The translations under genes and the position numbers were made by a program. From an uncultured Collinsella sp. (GTDB taxonomy: Bacteria; Actinomycetota; Coriobacteriia; Coriobacteriales; Coriobacteriaceae), in contig CABUUD010000006.1 of assembly GCA_902494585.1 (NCBI GenBank), positions 1 to 41,776 on the forward strand: a stretch of DNA of 41,776 bases, in the 5' to 3' direction. Below the pieces are notes generated by a model, which worked only from the letters and a program-made list of their open reading frames with translations, had not been told where the DNA came from and made no database searches. Numbering within the stretch: position 1 is the stretch's first letter; every line of letters starts with the position of its first letter. Below are positions 13,831 through 22,488 of the stretch, in pieces.

Positions 13831-16512
13831 TTACTCCTTCTCCACAGCGCGCATGATCGCCTTGTAGATCTCCATCAACGGAATGATCAGGAAGGCAAGG
13901 CCCAGGGCGGCGATAACGCCCTTGAGCTCAAGCGTCACGGGGCCAAAGAACATCTCGGCAAGCGTCGGCTGAACGGTCACGATAACCGTCAGTACCAGCG
14001 CCAGCGCGGCAGATGCCCACAGCCACTTGTTCTGCTTCTTCATGCTAAACAGCGACGCACGACGGCTGCGCATATTGAAGCAGTGGAAGATCTCGACCAT
14101 GTTGAGCGTGATGAACGCCATCATCACGCCTTCCTCGTCGGCATTGCCGGCGATCATATCGGCGATGTGGATGTAGCCCATGTCAAAGTACACGCCCACA
14201 AAGAAGCTCGCCAGCACCAGCACGGTGATGATCAAGCCCTGGACCACACAGTCCAGGCCCATATTACCGGCAAAGACGCCGTCCTTGGCGTTGCGCGGCT
14301 TGCGCTTCATGATGTCGCCCTCGGCATCCTCCATGCCCAGCGCGAGCGCGGGGAAGCAGTCGGTGACCAGGTTCACCCACAGCAGCTGCACCGGCTGGAA
14401 GATGGTAAAGCCGATGAGCGTGGCGATAAACACCGAGAAGACCTCGGCAAGGTTGGCCGAAAGCAGGAACTGGATGACCTTGCGGATGTTGTCGTAGATG
14501 CGACGGCCCTCTTCGCAGGCACCGATGATGGTGGCGAAGTTGTCGTCGGCAAGCACCATGTCGGCGACGTTCTTGGTGACATCGGTACCGGTGATGCCCA
14601 TGCCAACGCCGATGTCGGCGCGCTTGATGGACGGGGCGTCGTTGACGCCGTCGCCCGTCATGGCCACGATCTGGTCGCGCGACTTCCAGGCCTCGACGAT
14701 GCGGGTCTTGTGCTCGGGCTGGACGCGGGCGTACACGCCGTAATCCTCGATGTGCGCGTCGAGCTCCTCGTCGCTCATGCGATCGAGGTCGGCGCCGGTA
14801 ATGGCATGGCTGCGATCGGTGACGATGCCCAACTGCTTGGCAATGGCCACGGCGGTGTCGATATGGTCGCCCGTGATCATGACGGTGCGAATACCGGCGT
14901 CGTGCGCCTCGCGGATAGCGTCGGCCACCTCGGGACGGACCGGGTCGATCATGCCGGACAGGCCGCAGAAGACCAGGTCGTGCTCGAGCGCAGCGGGGCT
15001 GCAGTCGGCGGGAACCTCGGTGTAGGTGCGGCTCGCCAGCGCCAGCACGCGCAGGGCCTCGTCGGCCATGGCCTTGTTGGCCGCCACGAGCTCGGCGCGG
15101 CGCTCCTCGGTCAGGGGGACGACCTTATCGCCCTCGTAGATATGGGTGCACAGGCCGATCACCACGTCGGGCGCGCCCTTGGTGTACTGCTCGTACTCGC
15201 CGTCCAGGGTCTCGACGACCACGGACATCATCTTACGGCCCGAGTCGAACGGGGCCTCGCCCACGCGCGGGTGCTCGGCAGTCAGGCCAGTAAGACCAGC
15301 CTTGCCGGCATCGTTGACGAGCGCGCACTCGGTCGGCTCGCCCACGGCCTCGCCCAGCTCCTCGTCCCACTGGGCATCGGAGCACAGCGCCATGCCGGCC
15401 AAGAACTTTTCCTTGGGCGCAGCGAGCTCGTGCTTGACGACGGTCATCTTGTTCTGGGTAAGGGTGCCGGTCTTGTCGGAGCAGATGGTCTGCGTGCAGC
15501 CGAGGGTCTCGACGGCAGAAAGCTTGCGGATAATCGCCTGGCGCTTGGCCATCTTGGTCACGCCGAGCGACAGCACGATGGTCACGACGGCGACCAGGCC
15601 CTCGGGGATGGCAGCGACGGCGAGCGAGACGGCGACCATAAAGGTGTCGAGCAGGGCGGTCGGGTCGAAAAGGACGTTGCCCACGCCGTGGCGGAGGATG
15701 TCAACGCCAAAGATCACGACGCAGATGATAATCACCATGATGGTGAGGATGCGGCTGAGCTCGGCGAGCTTCACTTGCAGCGGCGTGAGCTCTTCCTTGG
15801 CCTCGGCCAGGGCGCCGGCAATCTTGCCCATCTCGGTATCCATGCCGGTGCCGACTACGACGGCGCGGCCACGGCCGTACACAACGGTGGAACCCATGTA
15901 GCACATGTTCTTGCGGTCGCCGAGCGGCACGTCATCGGTGCCCGCGGCAAGCTCGATCACGTTGGCGTGCTTCTCTACGGGCACGGACTCGCCGGTGAGT
16001 GCGGCCTCTTCGATCTTCATCGTGGCGCTCTCGAGGACGCGGCAGTCGGCCGGAACGGAGTCGCCCGCCTCGAGCATGATCACGTCACCGGGCACGAGCT
16101 CGGCGCTCGGCAGATGCACGAGCTTGCCGTCGCGCAGCACCTTGGACTGCGCCGCGCTCATCTCCTGCAGGGCCTCGAGGGCCTCCTCGCTCTTGGCTTC
16201 CTGGACCACGCCCAGTACCGAGTTGACGATAACGACGAACATGATGATGACGACATCGGCAAAGTCGGGCTCGCCCTTGACCATGCCCGTGAGCGCACTG
16301 ATGACGGCGGCAACGATCAGCATGATGACCATGGGATCGGCCATCTGCTCAAAGAAACGCTTCCACAGCGGCGTCTTCTCGGCTTCCTCGAGCTTGTTAG
16401 GGCCTGTCTTAGCGAGGCGCGACGACGCCTCGTCGTCGCTCAGGCCGAGGTTCTCATCGACACCCTGGTCGCTGAGCACCTCCGCCGCGGCGGACAGGTA
16501 TTCCTTTTGCAT
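13831..16512 (-). CDS. P-IIA type (Ca2+-type) cation-transporting ATPase
   Basis: An 893-residue P-type ATPase, full length. Seen: N-terminal cation-ATPase domain (10-60), TGES of the actuator domain (173-176), PEGL in M4 (303-306), phosphorylation site DKTGTLT (346-352), TGDGVNDAPS hinge, then SANLAEVFSVF in M5 and NLVTDCFPALALG in M6. The Asn/Glu in M5 and Asn/Asp in M6 match Ca2+-coordinating residues of SERCA-type pumps, which favours Ca2+ (Mn2+ is possible). About ten membrane helices. The ATG at 16512 follows GGAGGGG. The 5' leader can fold over this site (16523-16576). Confidence 0.92.
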   Translation of the reverse strand: MQKEYLSAAAEVLSDQGVDENLGLSDDEASSRLAKTGPNKLEEAEKTPLWKRFFEQMADPMVIMLIVAAVISALTGMVKGEPDFADVVIIMFVVIVNSVLGVVQEAKSEEALEALQEMSAAQSKVLRDGKLVHLPSAELVPGDVIMLEAGDSVPADCRVLESATMKIEEAALTGESVPVEKHANVIELAAGTDDVPLGDRKNMCYMGSTVVYGRGRAVVVGTGMDTEMGKIAGALAEAKEELTPLQVKLAELSRILTIMVIIICVVIFGVDILRHGVGNVLFDPTALLDTFMVAVSLAVAAIPEGLVAVVTIVLSLGVTKMAKRQAIIRKLSAVETLGCTQTICSDKTGTLTQNKMTVVKHELAAPKEKFLAGMALCSDAQWDEELGEAVGEPTECALVNDAGKAGLTGLTAEHPRVGEAPFDSGRKMMSVVVETLDGEYEQYTKGAPDVVIGLCTHIYEGDKVVPLTEERRAELVAANKAMADEALRVLALASRTYTEVPADCSPAALEHDLVFCGLSGMIDPVRPEVADAIREAHDAGIRTVMITGDHIDTAVAIAKQLGIVTDRSHAITGADLDRMSDEELDAHIEDYGVYARVQPEHKTRIVEAWKSRDQIVAMTGDGVNDAPSIKRADIGVGMGITGTDVTKNVADMVLADDNFATIIGACEEGRRIYDNIRKVIQFLLSANLAEVFSVFIATLIGFTIFQPVQLLWVNLVTDCFPALALGMEDAEGDIMKRKPRNAKDGVFAGNMGLDCVVQGLIITVLVLASFFVGVYFDMGYIHIADMIAGNADEEGVMMAFITLNMVEIFHCFNMRSRRASLFSMKKQNKWLWASAALALVLTVIVTVQPTLAEMFFGPVTLELKGVIAALGLAFLIIPLMEIYKAIMRAVEKE

Positions 16513-16522
16513 ATAGAGTCCC

Positions 16523-16616
16523 CTCCTGGGATTCGGGCCACTCAGCAGATTGATGCCCGATCATAATTCCCAGGAGAAGGGCAAGGGCTCATCAAGGCTG
16601 CCGTGCTGAGCGGCAG
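16523..16616 (-). promoter_or_regulatory. Leader RNA of the P-type ATPase with hairpin hiding the ribosome site
   Basis: In the minus-strand RNA, CUCCUGGGA (16576-16568) pairs with UCCCAGGAG (16531-16523), which contains part of the AGGAGGGG ribosome site of the ATPase. A second 6-bp stem UCGGGC/GCCCGA (16560-16555 with 16538-16533) stacks inside it. A further hairpin CTGCCG/CGGCAG lies upstream (16598-16616). The layout is that of a translational switch. I do not see the GGGGAGUAG core of the yybP-ykoY Mn2+ riboswitch, so the class is unknown. Confidence 0.5.
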
Positions 16617-16953
16617 TTGATAGTGGAGCTATGGTACCCCAAAGCAACGCGTCTAGCCAAAACAATCCATTTGGAAATATGGTCCATAAGCAACGGTGCA
16701 GGCCGTGTGATGCTCAACATTGATAAAACGTTTTTTCTTCGGCGCATCATCAAATTGAAATATCGCCCAGATAGCAGCGGTTAGAACGGTTGGTAAAGTT
16801 TTTGCATATACCGTTTTTCCGCAAAAAATGAACTTCTAATTCGGCATACGGTCGATTTTTTGGGGTATTCGGTCGCCATTTCGTTATAATCAACTCAGTT
16901 TTATTTCTTATGGTTTATCTATCAGCGCAAGACGATGTCAGATGGAGGTCTGA
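16617..16953. other. AT-rich intergenic region between the ATPase and pyk, with pyk promoter
   Basis: No gene. The stretch is AT-richer than the rest of the window from about 16650. A TATAAT -10 box at 16885-16890 (plus) lies 64 bp before the pyk ATG; its -35 is poor. GGTCG occurs twice upstream (16849-16853 and 16871-16875), next to TTTTTTGGGG. GGAGG at 16944-16948 is the pyk ribosome site. Confidence 0.6.
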
Positions 16954-18414
16954 ATGTACAAGCGCACTAAGATTGTATGCACCATGGGTCCCGCCTGCGA
17001 TAGCGACGAGACCATCCGCGAGATGATCAAGGCGGGCATGAACGTCGCCCGTTTTAACTTCTCGCACGGCTCCTACGACGAGCACCACGGTCGCATCGAG
17101 CGCGTCCGTCGTATTTCCAAGGAGCTCGGTATGCCCGTCGGCATCCTGCTCGACACCAAGGGCCCCGAGGTCCGCACCGGCCTTCTGGTCGATGGCAAGA
17201 AGGTTGCCGTCAAGACCGGCGACAAGATCGTCGTCACCGCTCAGCCCACGACCGAGGATTTCCACGGCACCGCTGAGCACATCTCCCTCGACTACCTGGC
17301 TCTGCCCTCCGAGGTCGAGAAGGGCTCCCTCATCCTGATCGATGACGGCCTGGTTGCCCTCGAGGTCGAGTCCGTCGACGGCCAGGACATGACCTGCGTC
17401 GTCAAGAACGACGGCCTGATCGGCGAGCGCAAGGGCGTCAACATGCCCAACGTCAACATCTCGCTGCCCGCCATCACCGAGCGCGATCGTCAGGACATCC
17501 TCTTTGGCCTGACCGAGAACATCGACTACATCGCCGCTTCCTTCATCCGTGACGGCGAGTCCGTCCGCGGCATCCGCGAGCTTTGCCGCGAGAACGGCGG
17601 CGAGCACGTGACGATCTTCCCGAAGATCGAGTGCGCCCTGGGCGTCGAGAACTTCGACGAGATCCTCGAGGCTTCCGACGGCATCATGGTTGCCCGTGGC
17701 GACCTGGGCATCGAGATCAAGCCCGAGCTTGTTCCGCACATCCAGAAGGAGATCATCGCCAAGTGCAACGCGGCCTACAAGCCCGTTATCACCGCTACGC
17801 AGATGCTCGACTCCATGCAGCAGAACCCGCGCCCGACGCGCGCCGAGGTTGCCGACGTTGCTAACGCCATCTACGACGGCACCGACGCCGTCATGCTGTC
17901 CGGCGAGTCCGCTGCCGGTAAGTACCCGGTCGAGGCCGTCAAGATGCAGGCCAGCATTGCTCTCGAGACCGAGAAGTACCTCCCGGCTCACGCTCCGCTC
18001 GAGGTTCCGGCCGATGCTCACGGCACCCGTGTTGTCAACAACGTTGTGGGTATGTCCGCTGTGAACATGGCTACCACCGTTGGCGCCAAGTGCATCACCG
18101 TGCCGACGACCACCGGTCGTACCGCTCGCCTGATTTCGCACTTCCGTCCCAACATGCCGATCTGCGCGTTCTCCCGCCACGAGTGGGCCGTCCAGCAGAT
18201 GATCATGTACTGGGGCGTTATCCCGCACCAGGCCGAGATTACCCAGGGCACCGTCAACGGCACGATCGTCAAGGCGATTGAGACCGCTAAGGAGCTCGGC
18301 TACGTCAAGACCGGCGACCTGACCGTCGCTACCGCCGGCGATCCCCGCATGAGCGTCCAGCTCGAGGACAAGGTCTCCTCGACCAACGTCGCTTACGTCG
18401 CTCAGGTGCGCTAA
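16954..18414 (+). CDS. pyk: Pyruvate kinase
   Basis: A 486-residue pyruvate kinase (PEP + ADP to pyruvate + ATP), the last step of glycolysis. Seen: KRTKIVCTMGPA (3-14), NVARFNFSHGS (29-39), LLDTKGPEVRTG (64-75), the active-site Lys in IFPKIECALGVENF, MVARGDLGIEI, and VITATQMLDSM followed by RPTRAEVADVANA. The C-terminal domain ends at AYVAQVR. The gene has a strong codon preference (mostly C/T at third positions), which fits high expression. It has its own TATAAT box and GGAGG, and a perfect terminator behind. Confidence 0.96.
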   Translation: MYKRTKIVCTMGPACDSDETIREMIKAGMNVARFNFSHGSYDEHHGRIERVRRISKELGMPVGILLDTKGPEVRTGLLVDGKKVAVKTGDKIVVTAQPTTEDFHGTAEHISLDYLALPSEVEKGSLILIDDGLVALEVESVDGQDMTCVVKNDGLIGERKGVNMPNVNISLPAITERDRQDILFGLTENIDYIAASFIRDGESVRGIRELCRENGGEHVTIFPKIECALGVENFDEILEASDGIMVARGDLGIEIKPELVPHIQKEIIAKCNAAYKPVITATQMLDSMQQNPRPTRAEVADVANAIYDGTDAVMLSGESAAGKYPVEAVKMQASIALETEKYLPAHAPLEVPADAHGTRVVNNVVGMSAVNMATTVGAKCITVPTTTGRTARLISHFRPNMPICAFSRHEWAVQQMIMYWGVIPHQAEITQGTVNGTIVKAIETAKELGYVKTGDLTVATAGDPRMSVQLEDKVSSTNVAYVAQVR

Positions 18415-18442
18415 GTCGTACTTGCAAGCACACTTGCATTGC

Positions 18443-18479
18443 AAAGGGCCCGGAAGGCAAAGCCTTCCGGGCCCTTTTT
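18443..18479 (+). terminator. Rho-independent terminator of pyk
   Basis: A perfect 16-bp stem (AAAGGGCCCGGAAGGC and its complement) with a 3-nt loop and a T5 tail, 29 bp after the pyk stop. Confidence 0.95.
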
Positions 18480-18618
18480 CTGTGCCAATGCCGGCGCACA
18501 GCAAAACACGCACTCATTTCTTTACCAAAAGTGCGAAATTCACCCTTCGAGACCCATAAAATAAAGTCCCAAGCGCTAAAAGTGTTCGCCCGGTGGCAAA
18601 CCCACACCTTAACCGACG

Positions 18619-18783
18619 CTGATAAATCGTTTTAGCAAAAGCCAGATCGACCTGGTTTTCGGAAGTATGCGGCAAATTCTGAGACCACCGAGCACACCTC
18701 GTTTTTTCGCAACAAAATGCCTGATAAACTAGCCTCAAAAGCCAGGTCTGCTCACAGGGTTCAGATTTTGCCGCATACTTCCG
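18619..18783. repeat. Inverted and direct repeats before the Vsr-like gene
   Basis: A 23-bp inverted repeat with one mismatch: the left arm 18660-18682 begins CGGAAGTATGCGGCAAA, and the right arm 18761-18783 ends TTTGCCGCATACTTCCG-like, 78 bp apart. Around it a looser direct repeat CTGATAAA-N(8-10)-AAAAGCCAG occurs at 18619-18645 and 18721-18745. The stretch 18480-18836 holds no credible gene. The right arm lies 53 bp before the ATG of the next gene, so it may be an operator or an element end. Confidence 0.7.
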
Positions 18784-18836
18784 AATTGACGCTGGCATCG
18801 CACGGTCCAAAAGCACATTTCGACCAGGAGGACGTC

Positions 18837-19910
18837 ATGGACCTGACGCTATGCGGTCAATCCGCTTTTTACTATCACCGTATTCCGCCGCAGGTATTAG
18901 GCCTTTGCCCCGCCATTAGCCTTGGCAATATGGATCGCAGATGTTGCGCCCTTGGGAACCATGCGCTTGTTGAAGACCTTCTTCATATGCCGCTTCATCG
19001 ATTTGTGTTCAGTCGCGAGCAAGTCGGATCACGGAGTTTGTTCAAGTCACACCTCCTGACCCAAGAGCCGCCTCCTGGGTCGTTTAGGCAGACTGAGCAT
19101 GGGTTTGAAGTCACTTCACCGGAGTTAACGCTGCTCAGCCTTGCCACGCAGGTTTCACGCAACCAGTTACTCATGGCTTGCTACGAGATGTGCGGCTCCT
19201 TTGCAGTGTTTAAGCCCTGTGAAAGAACGCAACAACAACTCGATGAAGCTATTTCACTTAAGCTCATTCCACCCAACTGCGGCTGGGAGCGTGTTGTCAA
19301 CACCAAGGGCAATGGCACTAACCTGTGGAAGTGCACGCCGCTTCTTTCCGCAGCGGATATCGCCGCGTTCGCCAAGCAGGCCGCAGGCCTGCGCGGCGTT
19401 AAACAACTGCGCTGGGCGACCGAGCACATGACAGGGCAGACCGCCTCGCCCTTCGAAGTACAAACCTCCATGCTTGTCTCGCTCCCCCGCGACGAGGGCG
19501 GCATGGGCATCGACATCACCAATAACGCGCGCATCCCGCTCAGCGAAGCCGCGCGTTCGCTGTATGACAAAACCTGCTGCTACGCCGATATCCTCATAGA
19601 AAGCGGTACCGACAGCATGGGCGTCATCCTTGAATGCCAAGGCCGCTCCGCCCACGACAGCGAAGCCGCGAGCCTCTCCGATGCCGAGCGCGCCACCGCA
19701 CTCACAAGCATGGGCTACGACGTCATCCAAATTACCTATGATCAGATCAAGGACAAAAGGAGCTTTGGCAACCTAGCCAAACTCATCCATAAAAAGGCTG
19801 GACTTCCCTACACCCCAAAGACCGATCAGGAACGCACCGCCGAAGATGCCCTGCGACGGGAGCTGTTGGTCAATTGGGATGAGCTGTTCACTGCCGGGCC
19901 GACCAGCTAG
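18837..19910 (+). CDS. Vsr/DUF559-like endonuclease-fold protein with AbiEi-like N-terminal region
   Basis: A 357-residue protein I cannot name. The C-terminal part (250-300) has the pattern of Vsr/DUF559 PD-(D/E)xK proteins: YADILIE with D251, then VILECQGRSAH with E266 and H273, then LSDAERATALTSMGYDVIQI with D282. In DUF559 the ExDG step has Asp where Q268 stands here. The segment TSPELTLLSLAT (93-104) resembles the SPExTLLDLA step of AbiEi-type antitoxins, and ASPFEVQTSMLVSLP (203-217) resembles the SPxE start of DUF559. The ATG at 18837 follows AGGAGG at 5 nt. It stands alone, convergent with the next gene. A defence or mobile-element role is possible; the activity is unknown. Confidence 0.65.
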   Translation: MDLTLCGQSAFYYHRIPPQVLGLCPAISLGNMDRRCCALGNHALVEDLLHMPLHRFVFSREQVGSRSLFKSHLLTQEPPPGSFRQTEHGFEVTSPELTLLSLATQVSRNQLLMACYEMCGSFAVFKPCERTQQQLDEAISLKLIPPNCGWERVVNTKGNGTNLWKCTPLLSAADIAAFAKQAAGLRGVKQLRWATEHMTGQTASPFEVQTSMLVSLPRDEGGMGIDITNNARIPLSEAARSLYDKTCCYADILIESGTDSMGVILECQGRSAHDSEAASLSDAERATALTSMGYDVIQITYDQIKDKRSFGNLAKLIHKKAGLPYTPKTDQERTAEDALRRELLVNWDELFTAGPTS

Positions 19911-20755
19911 CAGCTAGCGATCAGGGGCAGCGCGGGCACATCGGGCGATTCGACGCGGGCGGCAAATCCCTCCTCAGTTAGCTCGACGACCTCGGTAAAC
20001 GTTGCATCGAAAAACTCCTCGGTTAGCAAGCGATACGGCGGATGATCGGGCTCGCCGGGGTTTTCGCGTACAATCTCGTGCATAACGCCGATGGTCTTGA
20101 GCACATACTCCTTATGGATGGGATACTGACCAAAACGCGTCGCCGCAGTATAGAGGCGATCGGTCGCGCGCGGAATCGAAACAATGCCGAGCGTCTTGCC
20201 AAACCAGTCAAAGTCGCCTTGCTTTTTAATGCGGAATTCCTCGCACGGCTTGCCGCCGTGCGCCTCTAGGTATTGGTTCACGCGGGTGTTCCACACGGTA
20301 TCGGCCACGAGGTGAGACCAAACGCCCAGCGTCAGATCGAGCAGCGACTGCGCCACGTCATCGGGCGCGAGCGAAAGCTCACTAGCACCGGGACCGGCAA
20401 CCGGCTCGGCGTCCTTGTAAACTTGGGGATAATGCACCCGATTGAGTCGCTCACGCTCCTCGACAATCGAGGTCGCGGCAGCCGGCGCACCAACAGGCGC
20501 CCCTTTGAGCAACGGCGCCACATAGGTATCCCAGAACTCGTGCTCGCGCGGCTTAGGGATAGGCTCGGGCTTTGCAAAGTGCGTAATGCGGTACGGGATG
20601 GGATCGGCGATGCCAGGGACCATATAGCCCACGAAGATATCCGGAACCACGCAGCCAAACAAAAAGGCATTGCGGTCGCGCACGCTATTGGCAAGCGCAC
20701 CGGTGCGCTCCAGCAAACACTCCGTCTGAGCGATATGAATGTTCCAGCTTGGCAT
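19907..20755 (-). CDS. Zinc-dependent phospholipase C-like protein
   Basis: A 282-residue protein resembling the zinc-dependent phospholipase C / S1-P1-like helical fold: MPSWNIHIAQTECLL at the N-terminus, DRNAFLFGCVVPDIFVGY (27-44), then LGVWSHLVADTVWNTRVNQY near 142-161, whose His and Asp residues are spaced as metal ligands. No signal peptide is visible, so it may act inside the cell. The start is ATG at 20755 behind GGGGGTGG; the ATG four codons upstream has no site. Its stop shares a CTAG with the stop of the convergent gene. A -10-like TATAGT lies at 20783-20788 on the minus strand. Confidence 0.7.
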   Translation of the reverse strand: MPSWNIHIAQTECLLERTGALANSVRDRNAFLFGCVVPDIFVGYMVPGIADPIPYRITHFAKPEPIPKPREHEFWDTYVAPLLKGAPVGAPAAATSIVEERERLNRVHYPQVYKDAEPVAGPGASELSLAPDDVAQSLLDLTLGVWSHLVADTVWNTRVNQYLEAHGGKPCEEFRIKKQGDFDWFGKTLGIVSIPRATDRLYTAATRFGQYPIHKEYVLKTIGVMHEIVRENPGEPDHPPYRLLTEEFFDATFTEVVELTEEGFAARVESPDVPALPLIASC

Positions 20756-20836
20756 AGCCACCCCCATAAAAAAACCTGGATAACTATACCATCACGGCAA
20801 AGCCGCGCGGGCGGCTACGCACGCTCTACGCAGCAA

Positions 20837-21607
20837 CTATTCCGCAGCGCCGCTCTCGGTTCCATACGACGGCGAAGGCGCCTCGACCACATGGTGATAT
20901 CGATCGATATAGATGGCGCGGGCGCCCAGGCGCCGCACCAAATCCTGATGATGTGTGCTCATCAAGACCGTCTTGCCGGCAGCAACATAGGCCAGTAGAA
21001 AGTTGACCACGATGTCGCACGAGTCCTCGTCAAGTCCGTTGGTGGGCTCGTCGAGCACCAGGATATCCGGGTTCATCGACACCACCGCGGCCAGCGCAAC
21101 GCGCTTCTTTTGCCCGCCCGAGAGCTGATAGGGAGAGGCGTCGGCAAGGTCGGCAACCTGGAACAGCCCCATGGCATCGCGCACGCGGCGCTCGAGCTCG
21201 TCTGCCGGCAGCCCCATTTGAGCCGGGCCAAACGCGACTTCCTCGCCGACCGTGGCGCAAAAGAGCTGCGCATCGGCATTCTGGAACACAAAGCCCACGC
21301 GTTGATGGAACCGTTGGGCCGTCGCGGAATCCTTGAGATATGCCGCATCGACCACGCGCCCGTCAAACAGGTACGCACCCGTGTCCGCAAGCTCAAGGCC
21401 ATTGATAAGACGCATAATCGTCGTCTTGCCGCAGCCGTTGGGACCGAGCAGAGCAACGAGCTCTCCACGGTTCACCTGCAATGAAACGCCATCGACCACC
21501 GTATGACCCGCATAGGAAAACACCACGTCGCGAAACTCGATGAGCGGAGTGACCTCGGCGCCGGCAGCACCGCTCGCACCCATCGCGTTATTCGTATCGT
21601 TTGCCAA
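20837..21607 (-). CDS. cbiO: CbiO-like ATPase of an energy-coupling Co/Ni transporter
   Basis: A 256-residue ABC ATPase. Walker A GPNGCGKTT (55-63), Q-loop FVFQNADAQLF (107-117), signature LSGGQKKRVALA (162-173), Walker B ILVLDEPTNGLD (182-193), His switch MSTHH. The FQNADxQLF loop is typical of EcfA/CbiO. The start is TTG at 21607 behind AAGGG; a later ATG (ninth codon) has no site. Last gene of the cbiM-Q-O unit. Downstream a weak hairpin GCCGC/GCGGC may end the transcript. Confidence 0.9.
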   Translation of the reverse strand: MANDTNNAMGASGAAGAEVTPLIEFRDVVFSYAGHTVVDGVSLQVNRGELVALLGPNGCGKTTIMRLINGLELADTGAYLFDGRVVDAAYLKDSATAQRFHQRVGFVFQNADAQLFCATVGEEVAFGPAQMGLPADELERRVRDAMGLFQVADLADASPYQLSGGQKKRVALAAVVSMNPDILVLDEPTNGLDEDSCDIVVNFLLAYVAAGKTVLMSTHHQDLVRRLGARAIYIDRYHHVVEAPSPSYGTESGAAE

Positions 21608-21651
21608 AACGTCGCCCTTCCCTACTCACATCAACGGTTCGACCGTCCGCG

Positions 21652-22488
21652 CTACAGCACCGCGCACAACACGGCGAGCAACGCCACAACGGCCGCGTAA
21701 ACCGCATCGCGCCAGCCAAAGCCGCTCCGTGCAGGCGCCGGATACACGCCGGCGAAGCCGCGACACAGCATGGCCTCGTCCATCGCGCGGCTGCATTCCA
21801 TCGCCTTGATAAACGTCATGCCCATGATACCCGCCAGCGAATCGGTGCGCGAAAAACCCGCAGGCGCGGAACCGACGCTGCGCAGCATGACCGATTCGCA
21901 CAGATCGTGCGCCGTGCGTCCCAGCACCTCAATATGCTTGAGCGCCATATCAAACGTAAAGATAACCTCGTCGGGCAGGTGCAGCATCTTGAGCGTCGCC
22001 GACATGCGGCTCCAGGTGAGCGTCCACGAAACACCCAACACCAGCGACACATTAATAAACGTCTTGAGCGAGATCTTGAGCATGGCGCCCGTGGCAGACG
22101 CGCTCAGCAACAGGGCAGGCAGCGCCAGAACCACCGCAAGCCCCGTGGCGCCAAGCGCCGGTACAAAAGTCGCGCGCAACCCGCGCGCGGGGCGCACCGC
22201 GACCAGCACCAGCGCGATAGCCGCCATCAGCATCAGGTACAGCGGGCTCTGCGTCAGACACACGCACAGGACGCAGACGAACATCCCCACCAGGCGCACC
22301 GGAGCCGAAACGCAAGAAAGGGCGCGGTCGACCATCGACCCGCCCTCGTGCGCGCCTCCACCCAGGCGGACCCGCTCAAGCAGGCTCGCCAGGTGCAGGA
22401 CGTTCTTTTGCATCACACGATGCCGAGCGCCCGTGGGCTCGTAACGCTGCGCGTCCGCAAGCCAGCTAGGCAGCTCGACCGTCGCCAT
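21652..22488 (-). CDS. cbiQ: CbiQ-like transmembrane component of the Co/Ni ECF transporter
   Basis: A 278-residue EcfT-family protein: membrane helices near 62-82, 85-98 and 105-130, the coupling region VLGRTAHDLCESVMLRS (about 192-208), AMDEAMLCRGFAGV with the ARG-like coupling motif, and a last helix WRDAVYAAVVALLAVLCAVL. It couples the S-component CbiM to the ATPase. The ATG at 22488 lies 23 nt inside the end of cbiM. Confidence 0.88.
   Translation of the reverse strand: MATVELPSWLADAQRYEPTGARHRVMQKNVLHLASLLERVRLGGGAHEGGSMVDRALSCVSAPVRLVGMFVCVLCVCLTQSPLYLMLMAAIALVLVAVRPARGLRATFVPALGATGLAVVLALPALLLSASATGAMLKISLKTFINVSLVLGVSWTLTWSRMSATLKMLHLPDEVIFTFDMALKHIEVLGRTAHDLCESVMLRSVGSAPAGFSRTDSLAGIMGMTFIKAMECSRAMDEAMLCRGFAGVYPAPARSGFGWRDAVYAAVVALLAVLCAVL

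Noticed and set aside
14083..16566. An 827-codon open frame opposite the P-type ATPase
   Set aside because: A His/Asp/Gly-rich shadow of the ATPase; the minus strand has all catalytic motifs.
16523..16616. Assignment of the ATPase leader to the yybP-ykoY riboswitch
   Set aside because: The conserved core sequence is not visible; only the hairpin that hides the ribosome site can be supported.
16915..18513. A 532-codon open frame opposite pyk
   Set aside because: A shadow of the biased pyk codons, running through the pyk terminator; no motifs.
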